NCBI GenBank assembly: GCA_009760855.2
Contig: WPIO01000011.1
Span: forward strand, 231,501 to 295,500
Direction: 5' to 3'
Origin: Cristatella mucedo
Taxonomy: Eukaryota; Bryozoa; Phylactolaemata; Cristatellidae
Length of the DNA stretch: 64,000 bases
The notes beneath the pieces were generated by a model. It was not told where the DNA came from and did no database searches. It saw only the letters and a list, made by a program, of their open reading frames with translations. This document shows positions 24,251 to 35,301 of the stretch, one piece after another. Each line of letters begins with the position of its first letter. The first letter of the stretch is position 1. The position numbers and the translations under genes were made by a program.

Positions 24251-25226
24251 CTTGTAAAAAAATTAACTAGCTCTTTAGTTCAGTCATGGCTTGATTATTG
24301 TAATTTCCTTTTGGCTGAGCTGCGAAAGAAAGCTATTATGCCACTACAGCTGACTATGAATATGGCTGCAAGGCTGGACTTCAAGTCCAGCAGTGTGAGC
24401 ACGTGTCTCCTTTGCTTAAAGAGCTAGAGTGGTTTCTGGTTGAGCAAAGGATACAGAGGAAAGTTCTTACGCTGACCCACAAGGCCGGCTACGGTTTGGC
24501 TCATTCATAGCTGAAATGCTGCATCAGTTTCAGCACGTTCGTGCTCCGAGGTCCTCTGGGGACAATAAATTAGCTGTCCCATTTCTCCGCTTAACGACAG
24601 TTGGCGACAGAAGCTTTAGCTCTGCAGGCCTTGGAATGTGGAACATGCTTCCACAATTCTTGCTCAACGCCAACTACTCTATTACTGCCGACTATAGCGC
24701 ATCTTTTTCAGCGGTCCTGAGCTGCTATTTCTGTGCTACTCACTACCTCAACTGCTCTCCGGACTCTGCTATGCTTCCCACTTTCTCTTTGCTGCGTGAG
24801 ACAAAGACTGTAGGCTACCTAATGCCTACCGAAAGCCGCTTAGGCTGTGAGTGTGCTATGCAAAACTCTCCTGTGTAACACCTACTTTGTCTGTATGACT
24901 TTGTGGAGTTACAGACGGAGATACATTAGATGAAGTAATTGGGATGGCAGTGTCGTTACTTTGTACTTCTACTAAACCTGAAAAGCTTTGAGAGAATATT
25001 TTTTTAATTTTCAATCGCTTAAAAACGATGCAAAACTTGCAAATTGATGGGACTCTGAGTGATTAGGACAGATGGGACTTAAACGTGGTATTTTTTGCTG
25101 TCCGTAAAATTTCAGGCTCTTACTTTTGAAGCAACAACAACACGCCTCTATCTCTTACAATGACCAAAATTCTTATGCAAACGTGTCAAGGTCTAGTGCG
25201 ATTGTCAGTTACGTGAATGCACGTAC

Positions 25227-28200
25227 CTGCTCGTGCATTACCCTTGCTATGTCGGCGGGTTCTACAGTAGTCGTTGGAACCGTCGTGGTAGTAGTGAAGT
25301 CCTAAAGCGAAGGGATGTTATCACTTTTTTTTTAACTTGGCAAGTATTTCAGTGAGCACAAGTGTTACCACAGAATGACGATTCCTCCTTATCATTATTA
25401 TCGTTTCACACGGCACGCCGTAGCTAAGCTAACTGACGAGTTTGCGAAATCTCTCGGAGTCAAGCTTGCTGAGAAAGGGCTTGAAATATGCGAAACAATA
25501 TGCAATACAATTAAAAAAAAATGAAACGACGATAACCAATTCATGAACCATTTCTATTGCGTTAATTCAGAGACTCGAATTTTTACTGGAACTATCTGCA
25601 TTGCAAGCATCAGTCAGAAAACCATGTAAGTTAGGCTAAATAGTGCAGTATCGCGAGGAAGCCAATGATGTTTCATCCTAGAAAGCTGTTCAGGCTGCAT
25701 CCTGAGATTAAATGTTTAGAAAAGAGCCAACATGATTGGTAGATAGCTAGAACATGACACTAGCTGACACGCTCGACGAGTTTGCACCTCTGACAAAGCA
25801 CACTGTGCGCCCCCGCCCTGACGGCCTATGGTTTACCACAGACATTAAACTAGCCAAGTCTACTAAACAACAGCTTGAAAAAGCATACAAAAGATCCGGA
25901 CTAACTGTCCATCGACAGGCATATGAAGATTACTGCAGGTCGTACCAATCGATCCTAGCAAAGGCCAAGTCTAGCTTCTATAAAAACATTGAATCACAGA
26001 TGCACAATGCAAAAATGCGGCTGTCGACTATAAACCATCTCCTCAACCGTTCCCAAATTAGCTCTTTACCTGATGATCCCGGTGATGATCTAGCCGATCA
26101 CTTCTCTTGATTCTCTGTGCAGAAGATAGACAAGATCAGGGAATCCATCCCTGCGATGACCACCTCCCCACTAGAATGCTGTTCCTCGGTTCGTGGCTGC
26201 ACCTCAATGCCTGCATTTAAGCAGGTCACTAGTGATCTAGTCCTAAAGTTCGAATCTCAATCAAAGTAGACAACAATTCCTCTGGACCCTATTCTTACAG
26301 TCCTGCTACTACTTTGCATTGATCTGCTGCTGCATGCATAACTAACATAATTAATATTTTCTTAGCCTAAGGTCATGTCCCAGCACCTTTCAAAAAAGCT
26401 GTAGTCAGGCCACTTCTCAAGAAAACTAGACTAGACAAAGAGAACTTAAGCAACTACCTCCCAGTTTCCCTTCTACCATTTCTATCAAAGACACTGGAAC
26501 GGGTCGTAGCGGACCAGCTGAACTCCTATATCGAAACCTCACACCTTGCTAGTATGTTCCTGTCAGGCTTTAGAGCTAATAACTCCACAGAGTCAGCATT
26601 GCCTAGGGTATACAAGAACCTACTTAGGAATGCAGACATGGGTAGAGTGTCTCTGCTTGTTTTGCTTGATCTTTTGGCAGCTTTTGACACCATCAATCAC
26701 AAAGTTCTTCAAGAGTGCCTGCCATTTTGCCTGGGCATCACTGGCACTGCTTTGCAGTGGTTCAGGTCCGATCTCAGTGGGCGACTTCAGAGTGTTGATG
26801 TGAATGGACAAAGATCATCTGAAGTACCTCTGAAATATGGAGTACCTCAGGGCTCAGTGCTAGGTCCGGTTCTTTTCACGGTTTACACTCTGCCTCTTGC
26901 TGATGTGATTGCCGAGCACAATCCAGGCTTTTATTTCTATGCGGGTGACACTCAGTTGTTCCTTTGCTTTGATCCCTCTCAGCCTTCGAGCACCTCAAAT
27001 TCTCTCAACTCACTAGCTGCATGCATTGATGACATCCGCATATGGATGGCAGCAAATTTTCTACAACTGAACGATGATAAAACTAACTTACTTGTTATGG
27101 GCAAACCCAGTGTGATTCAGAAATTGGAAAGGCTGACTCTCAAAATTGGCTCTGCCAGCATATCTCCAGTTAAATCAGCTCGAAATCTAGGTGTCATATT
27201 CCAAAGCGACCTCCCGTTAGACGACCATATCAGCTCCACAGTCAAATCCGCCTATTTTCAGCTTCAAAACATTGCTACAATTCGAGCTTGGTTAAATAAG
27301 GATACTGCATTTAAGTTAGTCCATGCATTCGTGACATCCCGTCTCGACTTCTGTAACTCTGTCCTTGCTAGCCTACCAGCAAGTGCTATTAGGCAATTAC
27401 AGCTATTGAAAACTCCAGCAGCTAGGCATGTATGTCGAGAGCATAGCAGTTGCCACATTACTACACTTCTCGCCGACTTGCACTATCAACCAGTCAAGCA
27501 ACGGATTGACTTCAAGGTTTTGTCGCTCACTTTTAGGTCCCTACATTTTATGGCTCCAGCCTATCTTTCAGATATACTACCCCATCAAGCCAAGCATCGT
27601 ACCACCTGCTTTTCGGAATCCAACAGTCTAGAAATACCTCGTACAAACCTTAAATCCCTTGGAGACCGTGCATTTAGTTCGTATGCTCCCACAGCCTGGA
27701 TCTCCTAAAAACACACCTATTTAGGAGAGCACTTAGTGGGTCCCTGTGATTCGTCTTTGATGTGCTAATGGGTGCTGACACTGTGCTTTCTGCTGCTAAC
27801 CACATTCGCATGCTGACCCTGTACATTTAACCCCTAACCATATTATTTATTTTGTTTGTTTTTCATGCATGATTTTACTTACCATTGTATTGCATTTCAC
27901 TTGGCAGAAAATGTAAAGCACCTAGAGAGAGAGAGAGAGTAAGTTCTCTGAGGGCGCTTTATTAAATGAATTATTATTAATATTACTATTGTTATTTGTG
28001 ATCGTCAATTAAATATTATGTAAGGGTGGACTGCAGCGATAAAGTAACCTAGTAGGTAGTAACTAAAACGAAATGAGAGCCCTAATAGCTTAAAGTAAAA
28101 GAAATTTTGAAATTAATTTATTTTCATTAAATTTCCTTGTAACACACTTAGAAATTTAAAGTAAATCGAAAAAACAAAAACAACGAGGATTTTGGTTTAA

Positions 28201-29033
28201 CCGTTAATGGTGACAAAGCACGTTTTCCAGGATGTCAAATCGCCAAGCTCAAATTGGCGTGGAAAGCTGAAAATAACGACTGAAGAAACCTTCAAATTAA
28301 AGTCCAGCTGGCGATTTTGATTACTCATTATCAAAGGGCTCGGACATTATGCATAAAAGGCATAGTATCTTAGCACTAGCTTGCAGAAAGTAACATACAT
28401 GCTAAAAGGTGGAACCTTAAGCTGCATCGGTTGGTTTATTTCAAACACAGGCAGTGATTCGTCTGTGGTCATTGTCCTGGTTGGTAGAACCTGCAGAGGA
28501 CCGGTTTGTTTAGAACTAAAATGCTGCTTGTGTACGTCTTTATGAAAATCTCGGAATCCCAGTCAATGCCAATCGCACACAAACAGGCTGTATGACAAAA
28601 CTAGATACGCTGCAAAAACACCTCGCCTGAGTAGTGGGAACTGAAGTCGACGTGAGCTTGATCAGTTTCGCTAGCTCGGACAATATGAATAGAAGGCATA
28701 GTAGCTCAGCGGGCGCTTGGAAGAAGTAAGATGCAAGCTAACAGTAATACCTTGGTCAGCCTTGTTTGCATCCGTTCAGACGCAGCCAGTGATACGTATG
28801 AAGTCATTGTCGAGGTAGCTGGAACCTGTAAAGGACCGGTTTTTTTAGAACTCCCATACTGCTTGTGTACGGCTGCATGAAAATCGCGGCCTCGCGATTA
28901 ATGCCAATCGCCCACAAATAGGTTGTGTGACAACACTAGATACCGTGGAAGAATTTCTTGCCTCAGTAGTAGAAGCTGAAGTTGCTAATTCAGCTTGATC
29001 AGTTTCGCTAGATTTTGTACTAGTCGATAGCTC
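25227..29033 (-). CDS. Mini-exon cluster of divergent monomer 1 (partly broken)
   Basis: Minus-strand order: exon E 28,962-29,033 (72 nt, ELSTSTKSSETD..., GC donor), exon V 28,751-28,825 (75 nt, VPATSTMTS...), a second broken E 28,627-28,673 (2-nt deletion, no acceptor), a second V 28,416-28,490 (75 nt, VLPTRTMTTDES...), a degenerate exon DI near 25,430-25,500 (acceptor AG and donor lost), and exon DL 25,227-25,301 (75 nt, DFTTTTTVPTTT..., donor GTACGT). Three of these keep exact 75-nt length, frame and splice dinucleotides despite strong divergence from monomers 2-6. A LINE sits between the second V and DI. Confidence 0.5.
25754..26110 (+). pseudogene. LINE ORF2 linker between endonuclease and RT (copy A4)
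   Basis: A 118-codon segment, 'LDEFAPLTKHTVRPRPDGLW', then Lys/Arg-rich and coiled-coil-like sequence ending 'LPDDPGDDLADHFS'. This is the standard L2 spacer with the R-P-R-P...W(F/Y) block. A TGA at 26,108 ends it; the next frame continues with the 'VQKIDKIRESI' equivalent. The ATG at 25,754 is internal to the original ORF2 and not a natural start. Confidence 0.8.
26554..27708 (+). pseudogene. L2/CR1-like reverse transcriptase, 384 codons (copy A4)
   Basis: Reads without a stop through most of the RT: 'GFRANNSTESAL', motif A 'LDLLAAFDTINHKVL' (26,668-26,712), motif B 'YGVPQGSVLGPVLF', motif C FYAGDTQLFL, the 'NDDKTNLLVMGKP' block, then thumb and C-terminal 'QPVKQRIDFKVLSLTFRSL'. RT copies element RNA onto nicked target DNA. 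The first catalytic Asp of motif C is Gly here (GGT at 26,944-26,946), so this protein should be inactive. An in-frame TAA near 26,374 and earlier breaks separate it from the RT fingers. It ends at a TAA just before the normal C-terminal 'AWNSL' block finishes. Confidence 0.9.
28339..29010. repeat. 335-bp tandem duplication inside monomer 1
   Basis: 28,339-28,673 and 28,674-29,010 both start at CTCGGACA and both contain an exon V candidate and the start of exon E. The join at 28,673/28,674 cuts exon E of the left copy, losing its acceptor side. No other monomer has this extra segment. Confidence 0.8.
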
Positions 29034-29911
29034 CTGCAAAAGTGGTTTAAGGCAAAATTACCTAGTGCTTGAATAAATTGCATTCATAATGATCTTTAGA
29101 AGGGGGAGGCAGTCTAGAATTATGAAGTGTCACGTGCTTCGTTTCAAAGGCCAAAACAAAGTAACGAATTACAGACTTCTAATGTAGAAACGACAACTGG
29201 AACGCGGCCTCTTTTCCTCTTAGTGTTGACGGCAGCAAGTACCTTTTTAAAAGAATTTCTTACCAAGCAATGTTTGTAACGCATAATTAACAGGTTTGGT
29301 TTAACTGGGTCTTGCCATCGTAATCTGATCAAGGAAACAGGCAATGAGGACGTAAAAAAACCAATAGCAATAAGTTAGATAACATTTCTTAACTAAATCA
29401 GTAAGTGACAGAGTATACGAACGGCTATTCAGCTTGAACCTGTTCGGCACTCGCAGAAGTGGTCGAATTATGTATTCTGTCTCAACATTGACGCTTTGAA
29501 AGAAATTACGTGGGTGGCTAATGCGTGGGGCTTTTACCCGGAAGGACTTAGTAAGAAGCCATCACTGAATGGAAAATCACTGCTAATCGTGACGCGCAAA
29601 ATAGGTTAGTGTTTTTAAAGTCAGTGATTTAGCTGTGACTTTACTTTGTACTTCTAGTTAACCTGAATAGCTTTGACTGAATAATTCTTTAATTTTTCAT
29701 CGCTTAAAAGCGATACAAAACTTGCCATTTGAAGTGATGCAAAGCGATTGAGGCAAATTGGAACTCTACGTGGTATGTTTTTCTGCCCGTAAAAAGTAAA
29801 GCTGTCACTTCGGAAACAACAACAACACACCTCTATCTCTTACAATGACCACTATTCTTAGGTAAACTTGTCAAGGTGCCGTGCTATTGGCTCTTGCTCG
29901 CATGCACATAC

Positions 29912-29986
29912 CTGCTCCTGCATTACGCTTGATACGTCGGCTGGTTCTGCAGTAGTAGTTTGAACCGTCGTAGTACTAGTTAAGTC
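29912..29986 (-). CDS. Exon DL (75 nt), monomer 2
   Basis: Acceptor GCTTCAG, peptide DLTSTTTVQTTTAEPADVSS... (25 residues, 10 S/T), donor CAG then GTATGT, a near-consensus site. The monomer 1 version differs at many bases yet remains 75 nt, open and with donor GTACGT. Confidence 0.6.
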
Positions 29987-31124
29987 CTGAAGCGAAGGGA
30001 TTGTATCGCTAAATTTTACTTTTTACTTGGCTAGTATTTCAGTGAGCACAAGAACCACTGCAGAATGACGATTCACATTTAGCAATAGAATCGGTTCACA
30101 TGGCATACCTTAGCTAAGCTATCTGACGAATTCGTCATGATGCTCCGAGTCGAGCTAGAAGCGACGGTGCTGGAAATATCCTAAAAAATACGCTATCAAA
30201 TTTAAACCAAATATAACAACGATAACCTATTCGTAAACCATTTTTAGTTCGTAAATTTGGAGACGAGTTCATTTACTGCAAGTGTCTGCATTATATGCAT
30301 CAGTGAGAATACCGTTTAAGGGAAACATAATAGTGCTGCATGACTAGAAGGTGACTGCTTTAACATCCTATAAAAATGTTCAGCTTTCATCCCGCGAGAA
30401 AATGCTTACAAAAAAGCCAGAATGATTGGTGATGTTATATTGAAGATGATGTAAGCATGGAGTGCCGCAATCACGTGACCTAGTAAGTACTAACTAGAAC
30501 GCCTTAAGAGCACTTTTAGCTTAATTTTGAACGCTTTTTCCGATTCTTTCATTTATGAGTTTTGCTCGTAACACACCTAGAAGTTGAAAATTGCTTGAGT
30601 GAATAAAATTAACGGGATTTTTACTTTAACCACCTATGGTGACAAAAGACGTTTTCTGGAACGTCTTAGCGAAAAATTAAAATTGACCCAGAAAGCTTAA
30701 AATGAAGACAGAAACACCCTGGATATGACTTCCAGCTGGCGGTTTTTATTGCTCTTAATCCAACGGCTCTGACAAGGTGAATAGAACCCATAGTAGCTCA
30801 GCAGTCGCTTGCGAAAAGTAAGATGCGTGCTAACGGTAATACCTTGGCCGGCGTTGTTTGCTTTTGTTCGGATGCCGCAAGTGATACGTCTGAAGTCATT
30901 GTCGACGTTGCTAAAACCTGCAGAAGACCGGTTTGTTTAGAACTATCTTGCTGCATGTGTACGGTACATGCAAGTCGCGGCCTCGCAATTAATGCCAATC
31001 GCCCACAAACAGGTTGTGTGACGAAACTAGATACGCTGCTAAAACGGCTTGCCTGAGTAGAGGGAACTAAAGTTGCTACTGTAGGTTGATGAGTTTTGCT
31101 AGATTTTGTAGTAGTCGACAGCTC
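29912..31124 (-). CDS. Mini-exon cluster of monomer 2: four Ser/Thr-rich phase-0 exons
   Basis: Minus-strand exon order is E (31,124-31,053), V (30,917-30,843), DI (30,180-30,109) and DL (29,986-29,912), with introns of 135, 662 and 122 bp, then 878 bp to exon E of monomer 1. All exons are 72 or 75 nt, begin and end in phase 0 and have no in-frame stop. Together they encode 98 residues, 42 of them Ser or Thr, resembling a mucin-like O-glycosylation region. No signal peptide, membrane segment or terminal exon was found, so the ends of the gene are unknown. Prediction is by splice signals and frame only. Confidence 0.55.
30109..30180 (-). CDS. Exon DI (72 nt), monomer 2
   Basis: Acceptor GTATTTTTTAG, peptide DISSTVASSSTRSIMTNS... 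(24 residues, 12 S/T), donor AAG then GTATGC. An ATG/TTG change among monomers swaps Met and Leu without breaking the frame. Confidence 0.55.
30843..30917 (-). CDS. Exon V (75 nt), monomer 2
   Basis: Acceptor CTTCTGCAG, peptide VLATSTMTSDVSLAAS... (25 residues, 9 S/T), ending PAK before donor GTATTA. Invariant in monomers 2, 3, 4, 5 and 6. In the divergent monomer 1 both copies keep 75 nt and the splice dinucleotides. Confidence 0.55.
31053..31124 (-). CDS. Exon E (72 nt), monomer 2
   Basis: Acceptor TTTTGTAG precedes it, and the peptide starts ELSTTTKSSKTHQPT (24 residues, 11 S/T). The donor side reads CTCAG then GCAAGC, a GC donor, in this and every other monomer. Variants among monomers (CAT/TAT, TCT/CCT codons) stay in frame. 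Confidence 0.5.
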
Positions 31125-32000
31125 CTACAAAAGTGGTCAAAGGCAAACTTACGTAGTGCTTGAATAAGTTGCATTCGTCATGATCTCTAACATTTTGAGT
31201 AGGTCTAGAATTTTCATGCGTCACGTGCGTCGTCTTTATGGCCAAAACGAAGGATCTAATTACAGAATGCTAATGAAGAAACGAGAACTTGAACGCGGCC
31301 TCTTTTCTCATTAGTGTCGTCCGAAGCGAGTACTTTTTACAATCGGTTTCGCGCCAAGAAACGTATGCAATGCATCGTAACAGCTTTGGCTAACTTAGGT
31401 CTTCCTGTCAAACTCAATCCCGTAAAAGGGCAATGACGACGAATAAATACCTGTAGCTATAAGTTAGATAACGTGTATTAACTAAATCAGTAAGTGACAG
31501 AGTATACGAACTGTTATTCAGCTTAAACCTGTTCGGCACTCGTACAAGTGGTCGAATTATGTATTCTGTCTCAACATTGACGCTTTGAAAGAAATTACGT
31601 GGGTGGCTAATGTGTGGTGCTTCTACCCGGAAGGACTTAGTAAGAAGCCATCACTGAATGGAAAATCACTGCTAATCGTGACGCGCAAAATAGGTTAGTG
31701 TTTTTAAAGTCAGTGATTTAGCTGTGACTTTACTTTGTACTTCTAGTTAACCTGAATAGCTTTGACAGAATAATTGTTTAATTTTTCATCGCTTAAAAGC
31801 GATACAAAACTTGCCAATTGAAGTGATGCAAAGCGATTGAGGCAAATTGGAACTTTACGTGGTATGTTTTGCTGCCCGTAAAAAGTAAAGCTGTCACTTT
31901 GGAAACAACAACAACACACCTCTATCTCTTACAATGACCACTATTCTTAGGTAAACTTGTCAAGGTGCCGTGCTATTGGCTCTTGCTCGCATGCACATAC

Positions 32001-33213
32001 CTGCTCCTGCATTACGCTTGATACGTCGGCTGGTTCTGCAGTAGTAGTTTGAACCGTCGTAGTACTAGTTAAGTCCTGAAGCGAAGGGATTGTATCGCTT
32101 AATTTTACTTTTTACTTGGCTAGTATTTCAGTGAGCACAAGAACCACTGCAGAATGACGATTCACATTTAGCAATAGAATCGGTTCACATGGCATACCTT
32201 AGCTAAGCTATCTGACGAATTCGTCAAGATGCTCCGAGTCGAGCTAGAAGCGACGGTGCTGGAAATATCCTAAAAAATACGCTATCAAATTTAAACCAAA
32301 TATAACAACGATAACCTATTCGTAAACCATTTTTAGTTCGTAAATTTGGAGACGAGTTCATTTACTGCAAGTGTCTGCATTATATGCATCAGTGAGAATA
32401 CCGTTTAAGGGAAACATAATAGTGCTGCATGTCTAGAAGGTGACTGCTATAACATCCCAGAAAGCTGTTCAGCTTTCATCCCGCGAGAAAATGCTTACAA
32501 AAAAGCCAGAATGATTGGTGATGTTATATTGAAGATGATGTAAGCGTGGAGTGCCGCAATCACGTGACCTAGTAAGTACTAACTACAACGCCTTGAGAGC
32601 CCTTTTAGCTTAATTTTGAACGCTTTTTCCGATTCTTTCATTTATGAGTTTTGCTCGTAACACACCTAGAAGTTGAAAATTGCTTGAGTGAATAAAATTA
32701 ACGGGATTTTTACTTTAACCACCTATGGTGACAAAAGACGTTTTCTGGAACGTCTCAGCGAGAAATTAAATTTAACCCAGAAAGCTTAAAATGAAGACAG
32801 AAACACCCTGGATATGACTTCCAGCTGGCGGTTTTGATTGCTCTTAATCCAACGGCTCTGACAAGGTGAATAGAACCCATAGTAGCTCAGCAGTCGCTTG
32901 CGGAAAGTAAGATGCGTGCTAACGGTAATACCTTGGCCGGCGTTGTTTGCTTTTGTTCGGATGCCGCAAGTGATACGTCTGAAGTCATTGTCGACGTTGC
33001 TAAAACCTGCAGAAGACCGGTTTGTTTAGAACTATCTTGCTGCATGTGTACGGTACATGCAAGTCGCGGCCTCGCAATTAATGCCAATCGCCCACAAACA
33101 GGTTGTGTGACGAAACTAGATACGCTGCTAAAACAGCTTGCCTGAGTAGAGGGAACTAAAGTTGCTACTGTAGGTTGATGAGTTTTGCTAGATTTTGTAG
33201 TAGTCGACAGCTC
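32001..33213 (-). CDS. Mini-exon cluster of monomer 3
   Basis: Exons E 33,142-33,213, V 32,932-33,006, DI 32,198-32,269, DL 32,001-32,075. All open, with the same splice dinucleotides as monomer 2. DI carries the Leu variant (S-I-L-T). Confidence 0.55.
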
Positions 33214-34090
33214 CTACAAAAGTGGTCAAAGGCAAACTTACGTAGTGCTTGAATAAGTTGCATTCGTCATGATCTCTAACATTTTGAGTAGGTCTAGAAT
33301 TTTTCATGCGTCACGTGCGTCGTCTTTATGGCCAAAACGAAGGATCTAATTACAGAATGCTAATGAAGAAACGAGAACTTGAACGCGGCCTCTTTTCTCA
33401 TTAGTGTCGTCCGAAGCGAGTACTTTTTTCAATCGGTTTCGCGCCAAGAAACGTATGCAATGCATCGTAACAGCTTTGGCTAACTTAGGTCTTCCTGTCA
33501 AACTCAATCCCGGAAAAGGGCAATGACGACGAATAAATACCTGTAGCTATAAGTTAGATAACGTGTATTAACTAAATCAGTAAGTGACAGAGTATACGAA
33601 CTGTTATTCAGCTTGAACCTGTTCGGCACTCGTACAAGTGGTCGAATTATGTATTCTGTCTCAACATTGACGCTTTGAAAGAAATTACGTGGGTGGCTAA
33701 TGTGTGGTGCTTCTACCCGGAAGGACTTAGTAAGAAGCCATCACTGAATGGAAAATCACTGCTTATCGTGACGCGCAAAATAGGTTAGTGTTTTTAAAGT
33801 CAGTGATTTAGCTGTGACTTTACTTTGTACTTCTACTTAACCTGAATAGCTTTGACAGAATGATTCTTTTCTTTTCCATCGCTTAAAAGCGATACGAAAC
33901 TTGCCAATTGAAGTGATGCAAAGCGATTGAGGCAAATTGGAACTTTACATGGTATGTCTTGCTGCCCGTAAAAACTAAAGCTGTCACTTTGGAAACAACA
34001 CCAACAAATCTCTATCTCTTACAATGACCACTATTCTTTGGTAAACTTGTCAAGGTGCCGTGCTATTGGCTCTTGCTCGCATGCACATAC

Positions 34091-35301
34091 CTGCTCCTGC
34101 ATTACACTTGATACGTCGGCTGGTTCTGCAGTAGTAGTTTGAACCGTCGTAGTACTAGTTAAGTCCTGAAGCGAAGGGATTGTATCGCTAAATTTTACTT
34201 TTTACTTGGCTAGTATTTCAGTGAGCACAACAACCACTGCAGAATGACGATTCACATTTAGCAATAGAATCGGTTCACATGGCATACCTTAGCTAAGCTA
34301 TCTGACGAATTCGTCAAGATGCTCCGAGTCGAGCTAGAAGCGACGGTGCTGGAAATATCCTAAAAAATACGCTATCAAATTTAAACCAAATATAACAACG
34401 ATAACCTATTCGTAAACCATTTTAGTTCGTAAATTCGGAGACGAGTTCATTTACTGAAAGTGTCTGCATTATATGCATCAGTGAGAATACCCTTTGAGGG
34501 AAACATAATAGTCCTGCATGTCTAGTAGCTGACTGCTGACACCTCCTAGAAAGCTGTTCGGCTTTGATCCCGCGAGAAAATGCTTAGAAAAATCCAGACT
34601 GATTGGTGATGTTATATTGAAGATGATGTAAGCATGGAGTGCCGCGATCACGTGACCTAGTAAGTACTAACTAGAACGCCTTGAGAGCCCTTTTAGCTTA
34701 ATTTTGAATGTTTTTTCCGATTCTTTTATTTATGAGTTTTGCTCGGAACACACCTAGAAGTTGAAAATGACTCGAGTAAATAAAATTAACAGGATTATTA
34801 CTTTAACCACCTATGGTGACAAAAGACGTTTTCTGGAACGTCTTAGCGAAAAATTAAAATTAACCCAGAAAGCTTAAAATGAAGACAGAAACACCCTGGA
34901 TATGACTTCCAGCTGGCGGTTTTGATTGCTCCTAATCCAACGGCTCTGACAAGGTGAATAGAACGCATAGTAGCTCAGCAGTCGCTTGCGGAAAGTAAGA
35001 TGCGTGCTAACGGTAATACCTTGGCCGGCGTTGTTTGCTTTTGTTCGGATGCCGCAAGTGATACGTCTGAAGTCATTGTCGACGTTGCTAAAACCTGCAG
35101 AAGACCGGTTTGTTTAGAACTATCTTGCTGCATGTGTACGGTACATGCAAGTCGCGGCCTCGCAATTAATGCCAATCGCCCACAAACAGGTTGTGTGACG
35201 AAACTAGATACGCTGCTAAAACAGCTTGCCTGAGTAGGGGGAACTAAAGTTGCTACCGTAGGTTGATAAGTTTTGCTAGATTTTGTAGTAGTCGACAGCT
35301 C
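34091..35301 (-). CDS. Mini-exon cluster of monomer 4
   Basis: Exons E 35,230-35,301, V 35,020-35,094, DI 34,288-34,359, DL 34,091-34,165. DL has a synonymous AGC to AGT change shared with monomer 6. E has His to Tyr and Ser to Pro changes. No stops. Confidence 0.55.

Larger units (their letters stand above)
22273..24931 (+). mobile_element. LINE family B, longest copy in window (B3)
   Basis: Order on the plus strand: endonuclease C-terminal half (22,278-22,778), EN-RT linker (22,840-23,060), RT fingers (23,090-23,450), a 77-bp foreign insertion (23,567-23,643), RT palm (23,644-24,070), thumb/C-terminus (24,180-24,870), and a short 3' UTR ending near GTTACAGACGGAGAT at 24,905-24,920. It is 5' truncated inside the endonuclease. 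Several frameshifts make it inactive. Its 3' end directly abuts the left border of the 2.09-kb array. Confidence 0.88.
25741..28000 (+). mobile_element. LINE family A copy A4, inserted in array monomer 1
   Basis: A plus-strand 2.26-kb copy running from the EN-RT linker through RT to the 3' UTR, hairpin (27,918-27,965) and AT-rich tail. It splits the array monomer between ATTGGT (25,740) and GTGATCG (about 28,003); other monomers read ATTGGTGATG without interruption, giving a clear empty site. The endonuclease is missing, so it is a 5'-truncated insertion. It is the best-preserved family A copy here and the only one on the plus strand left of 41 kb with long ORFs. Confidence 0.92.

Noticed and set aside
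30798-30998. 66-codon minus-strand ORF (MALIARPRLACT...) as a complete small protein
   Set aside because: Its first part reads through the intron; the good splice acceptor CTTCTGCAG inside it and the 75-nt length shared with the divergent copies favour an exon starting at VLATS.
30823-31056. 77-codon plus-strand ORF (MRANGNTLAGVV...) repeated in five monomers
   Set aside because: It lies antisense to exon V and the E-V intron and is conserved only because whole monomers are near-identical. It is not preserved in the divergent monomer 1, while the minus-strand exons are.
31153-31204. Possible fifth mini-exon upstream of exon E (donor CACTACGTAAGT)
   Set aside because: The intron to exon E would be only 28 bp and the phases do not join: the open frame ends out of phase, and the alternative frame has a stop in monomer 1.
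32402-32470. Possible mini-exon near the CTTTCTAG acceptor
   Set aside because: The acceptor is attractive, but the frame has a TAG in the near-identical monomers and in monomer 1. At best it is a decayed exon.
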